Source of the DNA: Monocercomonoides exilis
Taxonomy: Eukaryota; Preaxostyla; Oxymonadida; Polymastigidae
Reading direction: 5' to 3'
DNA length: 64,000 nucleotides
NCBI GenBank assembly: GCA_001643675.2
Contig: LSRY02000044.1
Location: 394,501-458,500, forward strand
Positions within the stretch are counted from its first letter, which is position 1; each line of letters opens with the position of its first letter. The position numbers were made by a program, and so were the translations under genes. The notes under the pieces are model-generated. The model ran no database searches, had not been told where the DNA came from, and worked only from the letters and a program-made list of their open reading frames with translations. Shown one piece after another: positions 48,301-59,600 of this stretch.

Positions 48301-51053
48301 GAGTCAGCTTTTTTTGTCAGAATGACAGATCGAGTCACTTCATCTAGTGTTGTTCGTGCTGATGATGCAGTCGGAATGAATGAATGAATTGAAGCAGAAA
48401 TAGAAGCAGAAGCAGAAGAAGAAGAAGAAGAAGAAGAAGAAGAAGAAGAAGAGGAGGAGGAGGATGATGACACAGAAAAAGAAGAAGTTGAAGCAGAAGG
48501 AGACAAAATTTCCTTTTCAGCAGTTGATTGCTGTTGCGAGTCTTTATCAGCTGACAACGAATCAGGAAGAGATTGTTCAAGCAAAGAAGCAGAAGTATCA
48601 TTAAAATAAGATGAAGGTGAAGCAGACTGGGAAGGAAGCAATGAAGGAGAAGATGCTTCTGTTGAAGAACTTTGAGGAATTGGAGAATTATGTATCACTT
48701 CATCTAATTCTGACTGGGGAAGGATCGAAGGAGCGATGTCTTCAGAACTCATACTTGTGCTTTTGCTGCTTTCTTCATCTAATTTCAAAGAAGAAGAAGA
48801 AGACGACGATGATGATTGAAGTGTTAATGACTCTTCTTTTGTATCTTTGGCATTTTCTACAAAATCTTCTGTGACAAGCGGAATTGCTGGCAGAGCATCC
48901 ACTGAATCACTGAAAGAAGCAGAAGTTGAAGAAGAAGAAGGAAAAAAAGAGAGTGAATTGGTTGAAGGTAATTCGCCTTCTTTGCAGTCAGCACTTGCAG
49001 TTGGATCTGCCTGTTGCTCTCTATTTCCATTTGCACTTAACTTTATAGAATTATCTTGCTGTGACATTTCCAATGGAATTTTTTTGTCATCTGCTTTCTT
49101 CTTTTCTTTTGATGGTGAGTTAACTAACTTATTGCTCAGTTCATTGCTTTCAAATAAAAAGCTGCTTATCTTCTTTCTGTGAGTCGATCGCTTTCCATCT
49201 GATTTCTTCGCTTCCACCAGAAGAGGAGGCGGGGGCTTTGGCACAGCCGGCTGCTGCGAAGAGAACTTGTCAATGATGATACCATTCAGCTCCATAGAAA
49301 GCAGCTGCAACTTCTCATTTTTCGCTTTTTCTGCTCTGAGCTCGCGCTGCAATGTTTGAATGTGCGCTTCGTCTGCCTCGTGTTTGATCTCTGCGGCTCT
49401 TAATTCTTGAAGCAGCAGTGAAAATCCTTCATTTTCTGATGAAATTCCATTCTGCTCGCAGAAATGCTCCTGAAGAAGTTGTCTGTCCATTCGTTCTTTT
49501 ATTTTCCTGTTGAGAAGAGTCAACTGAAGCTGCGTGTTCACTGCGTCTGCCGATTGGAGAGCAGAAGCAACTACCTGCACCAGCTGTGCAGACTGAAATG
49601 CAATTGAAGCATTTGCAAGGAGACGCATCACATCAGAAGAAAGAGGCAGCGAAGAGGATGACTCAGAAGATGGAATGTCTAATTCCTTACATAAAACACG
49701 CAGAATTGAATCAGATTCGCTTAGCTGTGTTTGGGCAGCGCTAAAAATGTCCTGAGCAATCATGCGATCCACAAGCTCCTTCTCTTTTCTTTTGATTATC
49801 CTCTGAACATCGTCATGATGCTCGCGGATGTTTTCAAGTTTCTCTTCTTTTTTTTCGCATTCTCTTTCAGCCTGTGCTTTCACTGATGCATTCTTTCCTC
49901 TTATTTTCTGATTTGTTCTGTGTGTTCGAAGATACGACAGTTCCAGCAGCAGACAAGAAAGAAGCAGAACATAAGGAGAACTGCGGAACATTCGCTGTAT
50001 TTCAAGTAGAACAGGAGAATGCACCGAGACAGTCAAAGGCTGCACAGAAAAAGCAGATGGCGCATTGAAACAAGAACTGACAGAAGAAAACGAATAATCT
50101 GAAAATGATTTGTACAGCAATGCCACTTCAGTCGCTGTGTTGATTTGCTTTGCGGTTCTTTCGGAGTTTCTGTCTGGGAACAAAAAATAAGAGATGTGCG
50201 CTGTTTTGCAGGCTGATTGCTGCAGAAAAAACGGCTTTTCGAAGCAGAAGACATTTTCGAAGTAAGGAAAAATTATTGCTGCGGTTGGTCCGCATTGCGA
50301 AATTGCTGGTAAACGTCTTGTTTTTGCGAGATGCTCCAACATTTCTTCAAATGACAGCAAGTGGTCTGAACTTGATTGCGCCTCCATTCCGCATTCTGTT
50401 TGTCTTTCTCTGCATTCATCAGCAATCGATGCAAAAACGATCGAAGATTCGCTCACTGAGCATTTCTTGAAGCCATCTTCAAAAAAGTTAAATCTGATGA
50501 AGAATGAAAAATTTGCGTTCGAATCATTTTCTTTAGCAGAATCTGAATCGAGTTTTTTTTCATTCAATTTTTCATCTTTAGAAAACAATTCGCTTTGTTG
50601 TTTATCAGTCATTGTCTTCTCATCTTTTAAATTTGCTTTTGGAATTAAGATTTCATTTTCCTTTAACAATGACAATTTGCGATTATGCGATGAAAAATAA
50701 TTTTGACTCTTTTCAAAAGCGGTCTGAATAGCCTTTGTAATATCACCTTCAAAGTTAAATGCAACTTCCGAAGCCGTGCAAGGCCATATGTCATTTTCGA
50801 AATCTGTGCTCAAAGTTTGATAAATATATTGCCCTGTAAAAACATCACTGAAATATTCAAATAAGAATTCAAAAAAATAATAACCTGATAGAGCATCGAA
50901 CATTTCGTTTCCGTCTATGGCAACACACGAAATACAAATTTTTGTTGCATTACTTTCTTTGCAATCGTTTTTGGAGAAAAGAACATTAATGATTGTTTTC
51001 GGAAATAACAAATTGAAGCGGAAAAAAATTTCTTTTGAACGGATCCCATGCAT
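42327..51053 (-). CDS. giant B-box zinc-finger and coiled-coil protein
   Basis: The only long, securely supported minus-strand gene; 2,908 residues with ATG at 51053 and TGA at 42327. The first about 650 residues have no clear domain. A Ser-rich region follows, with a run of over 20 Ser near nt 48415-48470 on the plus strand. A zinc-binding stretch (residues about 1130-1205) has CHVC, FCAECLAPFCSRCFEAIH and LSLHTPLQL, fitting a B-box. From about residue 1310 to 2700 it is nearly continuous charged heptad coiled coil. The tail is Ser-rich with basic RRMLKKLLFQF at the end. This build resembles golgin, centrosomal or basal-body scaffolds, but no family is certain. An in-frame 51-bp GT-AG intron (50884-50834) may interrupt the start, shortening the protein by 17 residues. 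Confidence 0.75.
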   Translation of the reverse strand: MHGIRSKEIFFRFNLLFPKTIINVLFSKNDCKESNATKICISCVAIDGNEMFDALSGYYFFEFLFEYFSDVFTGQYIYQTLSTDFENDIWPCTASEVAFNFEGDITKAIQTAFEKSQNYFSSHNRKLSLLKENEILIPKANLKDEKTMTDKQQSELFSKDEKLNEKKLDSDSAKENDSNANFSFFIRFNFFEDGFKKCSVSESSIVFASIADECRERQTECGMEAQSSSDHLLSFEEMLEHLAKTRRLPAISQCGPTAAIIFPYFENVFCFEKPFFLQQSACKTAHISYFLFPDRNSERTAKQINTATEVALLYKSFSDYSFSSVSSCFNAPSAFSVQPLTVSVHSPVLLEIQRMFRSSPYVLLLSCLLLELSYLRTHRTNQKIRGKNASVKAQAERECEKKEEKLENIREHHDDVQRIIKRKEKELVDRMIAQDIFSAAQTQLSESDSILRVLCKELDIPSSESSSSLPLSSDVMRLLANASIAFQSAQLVQVVASALQSADAVNTQLQLTLLNRKIKERMDRQLLQEHFCEQNGISSENEGFSLLLQELRAAEIKHEADEAHIQTLQRELRAEKAKNEKLQLLSMELNGIIIDKFSSQQPAVPKPPPPLLVEAKKSDGKRSTHRKKISSFLFESNELSNKLVNSPSKEKKKADDKKIPLEMSQQDNSIKLSANGNREQQADPTASADCKEGELPSTNSLSFFPSSSSTSASFSDSVDALPAIPLVTEDFVENAKDTKEESLTLQSSSSSSSSSLKLDEESSKSTSMSSEDIAPSILPQSELDEVIHNSPIPQSSSTEASSPSLLPSQSASPSSYFNDTSASLLEQSLPDSLSADKDSQQQSTAEKEILSPSASTSSFSVSSSSSSSSSSSSSSSSSSSASASISASIHSFIPTASSARTTLDEVTRSVILTKKADSSSQTEDSAVIESNLFCSYFKDVSNTSQNERQKQFKSCFRLNNETDNASNHQEARSQLENNTNDKQLTSLAESTPFSGEQPNVNSIFLDGSVSDSIIRHSSSECISYVGKIRQGSNALASPNIKGNVSFLHSFSPFLLLSSRSKAHMEASHSTGYKNNCHFKDLSNNLTGIVEDHSSIVEFPRNCIPVQENLLSSPTLLLNSPSLSALNIHPDHPQLFCSNLCHVCSYHSNSHNANHSIDSSSDILLNNPSSRMLADIFCAECLAPFCSRCFEAIHCRGVLSLHTPLQLNELSSRLRNEIAMFVADNEIGTEDEAKLKMITSRRNKIEDLMSQICKENKKVIKKEDGIPSILNESDGDSDETNDFYSPTNISIGNEAEKGDIQIANKKEAEERANLLREDIHSRLIVNQREEEEKRREEERRECELHEKELQNEELEKKLLELRVKLEEMQKEAKIKEEERSLEKEKDNLEKKEMIQLLQLERERELMMKSDLEGKNQQMQFIQIERERIVNIKSDEISKLKEEIENLKNQHKTEMDMKEAKWKKEKERMTSEMKLISIQKEMATKDLQRELDKQRSEEENAVQQKEKIENELKEMQSNSKRIQEQQLEKIESLKQELNKTKEEHEKLAESLTFKNKLLSNKYDEKVESSRKKEEMLNQQLVVEQSRNAELIENITKIENENRELNDQTKSLKEQHEEKMEEERKSNEKLAKSLSELSDLLLKEQELHEQKLKEAEEEKQAIVKQSNEQLLLQKHEFANRQREGEEKFAHLQHLLKVEKDKSVEIQTNLLSTQSELTQIRRELQQAAEKHTMLSEKAETEKLKVEESLRKKEEIIARLNDDILQMKLSTQEKTNKDLQNIQMLHMKEEDISQQLFTSKQIVEQLNQRNFELENEIQLQKAQKEQEVNEKCLKILELQAKIKEMDVKINDLLKETEQKERKYKESQNVAEKMISTLKESLRTNEKMAAEIEAKKNEEWKMLQKDKADAHLKLVEFEKQIEKERNSWIAKELELKGEMKNMSSILEMKVKEKEDELKRINEELVNEKAKFKNYSESTVKKENLLFEQKNSLEEQIGKLMAEKESFKSEKEMEISKVKEIYQQHEELAFKQANEKLLKANEELALLKEKLKQKEEKLKLSESSVKTLESELLKISQQQKEKFEESKNVFESEKANLMKKINELEQSHEESMKEYQNVVNTLKENEMKLKEEHYKQIGILEQRVVEYEKNELLLKNEAQKKDDEKEELLRKLMEKDVSQQKQVDEEKPEANDVGLKNREKELENENADLHNCISILKKSIQEMKSSTTYQIDESSKKLTEIQNNLLYSNEELTKLKEQNKELEKELLNVRKDSEKNIAELNGVIELNDHTHNEKMKKEAEKQEETQKKLRETQINLEKELEKQKKLEQSHIQLIAEYEKKQKLNEEKIARLEKERKNEQERFEAQIKELQAQLLSLSDSYNDILKQLHQTSEENERSIDSLNNRNNELSKENSDLKQEGTKLKDECEKLASKLTKEENEVRFLQSLMSEMNTNMKQALKQSEESKQQLLNLESIIKSQNNSLSDQQKKLQEYDAEICESNKKCSLFESTNKELELRIVEAEDKLRIMQSKCFYLQESIQLGDLQRQNEVQSMNEQMKYLEKVCNEYRTRETLFSKREKEWEMIVQAEKLRAATILKEKEKAAAECAVLGDRLTRLKEYNIQQSVQLTRDLREECKKRIEVELALEAAKETNKILASVSSGADLSAQLSSKSNEQKSALAMFQSGSDSESLQSEQILEEKVNTKTTEREKALIADIQKLKQRLIEVDEEAQRVRKRHLDVVIMNSLLRDEKLLLEESLKREKEITTFAHSVLSVIKTKEIEQHKQLLNQIRQLSIENRSLFDALTISNDANLKDVSMLVEQFAQNALFLQESTSAKAEQTDDSTSPTDEDSSSANTSQSDFSSSCDSCNPFCKTSLADSISSSVSSCTSSSSIKNENALQTFTSKRRMLKKLLFQF

Positions 51054-53659
51054 GATAATAATTTTTCTCGTTTTGTTAAATTCTCAAACGTGAATAAATA
51101 TGGATACAATACAAAATATGAAAAATTTCATTGAATGAAAAATCATTCAAAAATAAAAAAAAACACACAAACTTTTTTTATTTTTCCGTGAAATGGCACT
51201 GATGCACTTTAAGAGGGAATCATTTGGTAACAGAGCTTCATTTTCAATAGCTGGTAAATGCTTATAAATGTTTTTATTTATTAAAGAGAAAAAATCTATC
51301 ACCAAATACAAAAGTTTAATTGGAATTTCGAACATATGATGATTTACGTTGAATTTCTTTTTCAAATGAAATTATGCATTTTTGAGTATTATTCACTATC
51401 GCTTGCTGATTATCATAATTACAAAAAAACAAAAAATTCGGTTCTCTTAAAGCAGATACGCTCTTATAAATAGTATCAAAACAATATTAATAAATATATA
51501 AATTAGCATTGCAAATATAAAACCATATATAGCAAAATTTACGTAAAAATCAATTATTAACTTTCATAATAAATTAAGGGTCAGATATTCCAAATGAGAC
51601 AAAATACTAGCTTTTTTGATGAAAACAACGATTTGTTCCAAATGTTTTCTCAAACTTTATCATTATAAGTCTTACATTATCGTGCAATATTAAAAAAAAA
51701 AAAAATAAAAAAACGAAAAAAATTCTTTTGAAGAACTGTGTGGAACAAAATTAATAAAACAAAAAATTTTGGCCCAAATGTTATGTGATTGCATGAAATT
51801 TTCATCTGATAAAATCTTTCACAAAAGCACTTTTAAATTATTAATTTACACAAGTTATTTTACATTGATCTTGATTTGCCTTTTTGCAAAAAATCAACCA
51901 AATTAGTTTTTTTTTTCTTTCATGCAATCAAATAAAACAATGTTAACAAAGAATATTACATGCTGGTGAAATCAATCCTGCAAAAATAATCAAACTGAAA
52001 GCGATAAAGGTATGCAAGATAAATGTGTATCGAGAAAATACGGGAAGGCAGAAGGAGTGGCTGGCAGAGAAGGCAGATAAGACACGCGAAATGGCATCAT
52101 CCCAAGTGACTGTGAAAATGGCATTGGCTGATTGATCAGCTAAGTTGGATCTGTTTGAGAAGAAGAGATGGATGTTGATGATGATGACATTAATGAAGAA
52201 GGGGAAGAAAAGATCCATTTCAGCGAAGAAACGTGAACAACTTTTATCTCATTGTTCCGCCTATTTTTCCTCCCAATCAAAAAATTCACAACCAAATCTG
52301 CCTGTTCCTTCAGACCGATTTCTGAGCCTTCCATTCCTGTGAATGAAAAAGAAGAAGATGAAGATCCAAAAAAACAGATAAGACGTAGAAGATGATTTTT
52401 TTCCATATCTTTTCTCAGCAGCTCAATCACAAAAGGAATGGCTTGAATTCTCTATAGTTCTCAAGATTATCATTCCCTTTGCATCATTTCTGATGCTGTC
52501 TATGATGATGAAGGAGGTTGTGCAAGGAGGAAGATGACGATGTTTGAGATGTGTTTGAAGAAGAAGAAGAAGCAATCCTTTTCATTTCAATCATTCCTTT
52601 ATCGCTTCTGAGTAGGTGAAAATGAATGCTAATCCATTTCCTCTTCCAAAACGTTGATGATGAACGATGATCCAAAAATGTTCGAAAGAATAGTTTCAAT
52701 GGCATCTTCTTCCATTCTTTTCTTTCGTAATCATCAATGCTGCTTGTTCTTTTCCTTTTCAATCCCTTTTCAATCAAAAAACAGCCTTTAATCTGATTTT
52801 TCTTCTTCATTTTCCCTTCTTCCTTTCTCCAAAACAAATTCTCCCAGCAAATAGAAATCATCAGGTATTTCACTAATGACTTTCATATTCCAATCAAATG
52901 AGAAAAAATAAAAATAAACAAATTCATTTTTTCATGAAAAAAATCGAATAAAACAGAGTTTGCAGCACACCAATCGCAAATTCCATTAATTCCCTGCAAG
53001 CTCTTTGCATCAACAAAAAATATCCATTTTCACTCATTCATCCATTCAGTGTTTTTCTCTTGAATTGAAATTCCATCTCTATCTGTGAGAAAAACACATC
53101 AAAAACCCAATCCAAATGCTCATATAACCATGTTCCATGCATCCCATCCCTTTTGCGAAAAGTGTCCATTTCAGCCAATCGAGGCAAAAACAATCATTTC
53201 TTTCAGAATATCGAAAATCTCTTCAAATAAAAATATCACAAATAATCCACCAAAAGACATACATTAATATGTGGTGCAGGATTACAAAATGTTCATCGCT
53301 CGTTCCTCTTCTATTCATCTGTTTTCATCAATCTTCACATCATTCATTTCTTTCCCAATTGCCATTTCTCATGAATACACAGCCAACAAAATAACATGCT
53401 CTAAATCATATGTTGTTCCATCTCAGAGGCAGATATCGCTGGACGGAGAGTGACGGCTGAAATATCAGAACATCAACAAAAATGGATGATTCATTCTCTA
53501 TTATTCATCGGATCATAAATAAATATTGAAAAACAACAAAGGAAAATATTTATATTGCAAAAATATTATGATATTCAACAAAAGATGAATGTTATTTTTT
53601 TGTTGGAGTGCCCATATTAGTTTGTGATAGAAAAAAGAAAAGAAAGCAGTTGGAGAGGC
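51054..53659. other. AT-rich spacer with decayed minus-strand coding sequence
   Basis: From 51.05 to 51.95 kb there are only AT-rich runs. From about 52.0 to 52.9 kb minus-strand fragments look coding (listed separately). From 52.9 to 53.65 kb I see no gene; an in-frame TAG at 53618 precedes the receptor B start. Confidence 0.5.
52000..52886 (-). pseudogene. possible decayed or spliced gene, unrecognised
   Basis: On the minus strand an ATG at 52886 opens with MKVISEIPDDFYLLGEFVLE and stops after about 32 codons. Coding-like segments then appear in different frames (EEDAIETILSNIFGSSFI, then IELLRKDMEKNHLLRLICFF, then KEQADLVVNFLIGRK), with Ser runs and several stops. I could not join them with clean splice sites. 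It may be a pseudogene or a multi-exon gene; no family is recognised. Confidence 0.25.
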
Positions 53660-56600
53660 ATGGTATTGAGGCTGTCAGGAATATTATATTGTGTGTGGAT
53701 AATTAATGTGGGGTGCATATGCAAGGGTGCCACAAGTGATGGAGCAGGATTTGTTGAGGAATCAGCGAAAGAAGGAGAATTGGATTATCCAGAAGGCACA
53801 TGGCGAGAGAAGGCTCAAAACAACAAAATTGGAGATGAGAATTTGTTTGACACATATGTTGAAGGAAAAGAAGGTAGAGCGAGAGAAACCTGGAAAGAAG
53901 AGAGAATGATGAAGAAATGCACAAAACAAAGGAATGAAGGAGGTGGAGAGATTGGGAAAGCTGAAAAATGGGGTTTTTGTGATGAGTGGAAAATGTTGGG
54001 AAAGGAGGGTGTGTGTGGTGGGAGTGGGGTTGAGGGAAGTGTTGTTACAGTCAATTCATCGATGAAACTGAATTCATTGGGATTGAGGGAAAGAGGTGGG
54101 GAGTGTGTGCTCAGGGCATCGGATGGATGTTTTGTTGAGGTGAGTGGCTGTGTGATTGGAGTTAAGAGAGAGACACCTCCCTTTGATTTGTGTGGGAGCT
54201 GTGGATTGTTCGCCAACATTTCCCTCAGATCATCTTCAACCTCAACCTCAACCTCGACTGAACAGATATTCCCTCCACTTTTCTCTTCAAAAGCAGCGGA
54301 AGGAGAGATTCCAGAAAAATGCCATGTTTCTGTTTGTTCTTCTCATTTCTCATCTTTTTGTGTGTCTTCAGCCCCATTCATCTCATCGCATTTTGTTTCT
54401 CTTTCCCAACTAGAATTCTTCAACATCTCGACAGGTCCACAGAAAACAAGGCAACTGGCTAAAGGACTGAGTCAAAGAGTGTTTCTGATGAGTGGGTGTG
54501 AGTTTGTGTCGGTGTGGGATGTGTATGATGGGGGCATTGTCCCTTCACTGAACAGCCCCTCATCTTCCCTGGATGCCTCAAACACCTCGTTTGCCAGGTG
54601 CTATCGCTCTCAGAATGTTGAAGTCAATGGGAGTGAAGGGAATCCATCGAAACCAGCGAGACAGCAAATAGCAGACAATGGGGCGAATTCGTTCACCTGG
54701 TGTGTGTGGAATGGGTCAAAAACAACGGGAACCAAGATCGATAATTATTATGGAGACTCAAATGGCGGAGCGATTTACATGTATAATCTGGGATCGGGAA
54801 CACTTTCAGTGAAATTTTGTTCGTTCAATGATTGCTATGCGAACTATGATGGTGGAGGAATTATGTGCAGTTATATCGATTCAGTTAAAATTGAGAACAA
54901 CTCATTCAATGGATGTGTTTCAGCAAAAAATAATGGAGGAGGGGTGTCTGCTTTTTCGATTTCAACATGTGTTGGGATAAGTGGATGCGAATTCAAAAAT
55001 TGCAAAGCAAATTATCAAGGAGGAGGGATTTTTCTTTATGGATTTAATGTTTCTGGATCTTCATGTTTTGAAAAGGAAAGTTGCAAAGGGGAGAGCGCTT
55101 GTGTGTTTGAGTGCTCATTCACGTCGTGTTCTCTGACAAACAAATATGGCGGAGGGATGTATTGTGCTAATGTTCCATCTGCATTCAAAATGAGAAGCCT
55201 CCAGTTTATTTCGTGCTCAGCAGTGTCATATGGCGGAGGATTGTATTTCAGGCCATATCAATCAACAGCTCCAAGCAACAACATTTATTGCTATTTCTTC
55301 TTTTTTCACGACTGCAGATGCAGTAATTCCACTCCATATGGCCACGATGTGTATTTTGAAGATTATTACAAATTTTTTTCATCAAAAAGTCCGTTCTATG
55401 AATCGTATACAACGAATAGTGATGAGAAGAGAGTGTGCAATAATTGTCATGGTTTTCAGCACACAGAAAAGAAATGGTTCCTGAATGATGGAAAATTGTT
55501 ATTTGTTGGAGAAAATGGAAATGACTCAAGTGAGATGTGTGGAATGAATGAGATGATGCCTTGTAAAACGATTGGGCATTCTGTGAATAAATGCAATGAT
55601 GTTGTTAGTTTTGGGGTTTCAGTGCTCGGTGGAAAGTGTGTGAGCGAAGGGGCGACGATCAGTGTTGGGGAAAAGAAGATAACAATAACAGGGAGAGGAA
55701 AGGAGGTGAGTGTGATTGGGACAAGTGCGCTTTCCACCTTTTCAACAACTCTGTTCAGTATATATTCTGGCCAACTGGAGGTGGGGCATGTGGGGATCGA
55801 TCACAACGCGACAAGAAGCCCATCGCCGAGTGTGTTTGTGGTGTCGCTGGGGAGCGGGACACTTTCGCTGGAGGATGTGGTGATTAATTCTTCGACATCA
55901 GGAGGGAGCGTAATATCTTCATTAGTGTTTGAAGTGGCACTGAGGCAGCTGAAGACGATTGATGTGGAGATTGAAAACATGAAAATATCACAGCCTCTTT
56001 TCGCTGAACCATCATCAGTAGGATCGTCATCAGGAGAGAGTTTGCTTGGGAATTTGACAATTCGGAATGTGAATCGTACAGGAGGAGATGGAGTGGTAAT
56101 GGCAAAAAGTGTGAAGGGAGGAGAGACATTTGTGGTGTGGAATACAACAATGGAAGGATGTGAGTGTGTGAATGGGAATGGAGGAGGGATAAAAGTTGAG
56201 TTGGCATCGTCAACAAGCAAAGCTTACATTGGGACATCAACATCGCACAGCGGAGGAGCAACAAAATTCAACAAAACAAAGTGCAGTGGATATGGAGGAG
56301 GGGTGATGCTATGGCTTGCAGATAATTCATTCGATTTTACAATAACGTCAGTGAGTTTTGTTGGTTGCAGTGCTTCATTTGGAGGGAAAGATGTGTTTGT
56401 GAATGGGAGCAGGCTGGTGAGTGGGACAATAACAAGTTCAAAGCTGAACGTTGGACACAATTCATCTGTTTATGATGAGCTGATGGGATATGACCGGAAT
56501 GAGGGAGGGATGGGAATATTCCCATTGAACGTGTTTTTGGATGCATTTTCAGGAGCAGCACATATGGGGAATAAGGTGAATGGGTATGGAGGATATGACT

Positions 56601-59600
56601 CGTGGTTTTGTGGGTTTGGGTATTTTTCATGCAAAACGATCGCGTTTGCTTCCCAGAACAGATTCAGTTCGTCAAAGAAGAATATTGTGTTGGATTCAGG
56701 GTTTGAGCTGGGAGAAGTTGTGTGGATGGCAGGGTCATATGAATGGGAGGTGTATTGTGAGATTAACAAGACGAATGTGAATGTGAAGGTACAGAGTGGA
56801 ATGACGTCTTCGTATTTGATTAATATTGAGAGTGCAAGTTCCATAAAGAACATTGCATTCCAAATTCCATTTTTGTTATCGAGTGCAACATCGCTCATTG
56901 TTTTGACCAGCTCATCACTCACACTCACAGATTGCTCAGTTGCTCATATATCAGAGAGCACATCGAGTGTGGCCTTTGGATACAGCATTGTGAATGCGCA
57001 GAGTGGGAGCCTGAAAATGGAACGATTTGTGATTGGTGGAGCACTTGTGTTTGGAGCTCATTCAGCGATTGAATTTTCTGAAGGAATGACGAGTGTGATA
57101 TGTTCAGGGTGCAATATCAGCGGAATCAAAAGGAATGAGGGAGATGGAGGATGGATGAAAGGAACAGTTGGGTCGAGTGGAATGTTGACAGTTGATGGAT
57201 GCAATGTGAATGGGTGCAGTTGTGCTGGTGGAAATGGGGGAGGAATATATGTTGGATTGAAGGGAAATGGGAAAGTGGTTGTGAGTGGAACGAGTGTGAT
57301 TGATGGGAATAAGGCAGAGAATAATGGAGGGAGAGGAGGGAGAGGAGGAGGGATGTTTGTGTTGATGGAGAGTGGGGGATGTGGATTGACAATTGGGCAG
57401 AATGTGAAGTTTTCGAAAGATCATGGGAATGTTGCAGAATATGGGAAGGATGTGTTTGTTGATTGTGGGAGTGGAGTGTTTTTGGAGTCAAAAGTGAATA
57501 CCAGCTCATTTTCATTTTTTGACACAAGCACCATTCCATCAGATGTGTTGAAACTGAGTGGGAGTGAAAATGGGGAAGAAAGTGGAGTGATTCCACTGTT
57601 TGTGTATTTATGCACAATGGGGGCAAAGGTGCTTGTTGATGGGAGTGGGGGAAATGGGATGGATCACAACCATTGTGGATTTGATGAATTCAGGTGTTTG
57701 ACAGTTGATTATTGTGCGAACTCAAGATTGAGCAGCGCTGTGAATGAAATAGAGATTGTCTCATCTTCGTCAATAACGAAGGAAATAACAGGACCGTCAT
57801 TTGGTGTGAGTATTTCAGGCAGAATAGTATCATCATCATCAGAGGAAGGAGAGAGAATGGGAGTGAATGTGAGTGATGGGGGATCAGCCACACAAGACTG
57901 GCTTGTTGGATGTTTGAGTTCACTGACAATAAGGAGACTTTCATTTGTTGTGAGAGGTCAGTTGAATTCGAGGAGAAGTGCATTCATCCATTCAACATCA
58001 ACACTCAGTGTGACGGACTGTTCAGTCTCATTTGAGAGTGGGGCATTGACTGATGGAAAGATAGGATACAGCATCATTGGCATGGCAGGAGGGAATCTGA
58101 TTGTTAATGGATTTGTGATGGAAAGTGGAGTGACACTGACAATGAATGGGAAATCTCCAATATCAATGACAAGTGGAGTGCAATTGGAGATTTTGAATAG
58201 CAGAGTGAGTGGAGTGGAGGTGGAAGTGGCAGGTGTAAGTGGAGGAGGGGGATGTTTGAATGTTGGGATGGGCGTTAATGGGAATGTGAAAATTGAAGAA
58301 AGCAATTTTTCATCAAGATGCCCAGGTGGAAGTGGAATGAAAGGAGGAGGGATGATGATATCAGTGGGAAATGGAGGAACATTGAGAGTGAAAGGAGTGA
58401 GATTATCGGGATGTGTTGTGCCATCAGAGGATATTGAGAATGGAGGGAGAGGAATTGGAGGAGGGATGTTTGCTGAACTTTCCAATCAAATGGGAACATT
58501 TTCATTGGAGAGCATGACATTTAGTGGGTGCAGCGCATGGAAAGGGAAGAATTTATTTGTGGAAGCACAGGATTTATCAGCTGTCATCAACAGCACATCA
58601 ATTTTATTCAATCCAGAAATTGGAATTAAAGTTGCAGACTTGAATGAACTTTGTGGAAGAGAAAGAGGTGAGGCAGAGCTGATTGTTCCACTTGTTGTGT
58701 TTCTTCGGACATTTTCATCACCAGGATATGTGAGTGGGAGAGAACAAGGAAGTGAATTCAGGCTGTGTGGATATGAAGATTACCCATGCAGAGGAATTGG
58801 GAATGTTGGAGAAGTTCAGTTCCCGAGTTCAAAGAGAGTGATCAGATTGACAAACACATTTTCATTTGATGAAGAAGTGAAGTTGGATGGGCAGCCATAT
58901 GAGATTGATTCGAGCAACAAAGATGTTGGATTGAAAGTTGGAGGAACAGGAACAAAAATACAAGAAGCATTGGTGATGAACAGTGTTTCATCAACATTGA
59001 CAGGGATATTGTTTGAATTGGGAGAATCGATTGGAGAGCGATCATCATTTGTTCATTCTTCAGGAGGGACATTGAGATTTGCTGATTGTGGGATAAAGAT
59101 GGGAAATGGAGTGGATTCTGCGAATTATGTGTTTGTGAGTGCAAGTGGAGGGACATTATCCATTTCGGATTTCAGCATGAGTCATGTGAAATTTGGAATA
59201 AATCCATTCATTGTTGTTGAAGGGAATGGAGAGGCTTCGATTGGGGATGCATTGCTTGAGGGAATGGAAACAAGAAATATGAAGGGATTGATTGAGTATT
59301 CATCATCATCGAGTTCATTGACGATTGGGAATGTGACAGCACAAGAATGTGTGATGGGAGGGAAAGGACTGATATGGGATGAAAATGGAAAGAAGCTGAG
59401 GATGAGGAATTGCACGATTGTGAAAATGAGCAGTTTGGAGGGAAATGGGAGTGTTGTGAGTGGAGAAGTTGGGGATGGATGTGTTGTTGAGGTGAATGAT
59501 GTTGTGATTGAAGAATGTGGAACATTGAAGGGATGTGGAGGAGGGATGAGTGTGATATTGAAGGGAACAGGAGAAATGCGTTTGGGGAAGAGTGGAGTGG

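Noticed and set aside
42327-51053. Myosin, kinesin or SMC identity for the giant coiled-coil protein
   Set aside because: No P-loop, switch or hinge motifs are visible. The coiled coil alone is not specific.
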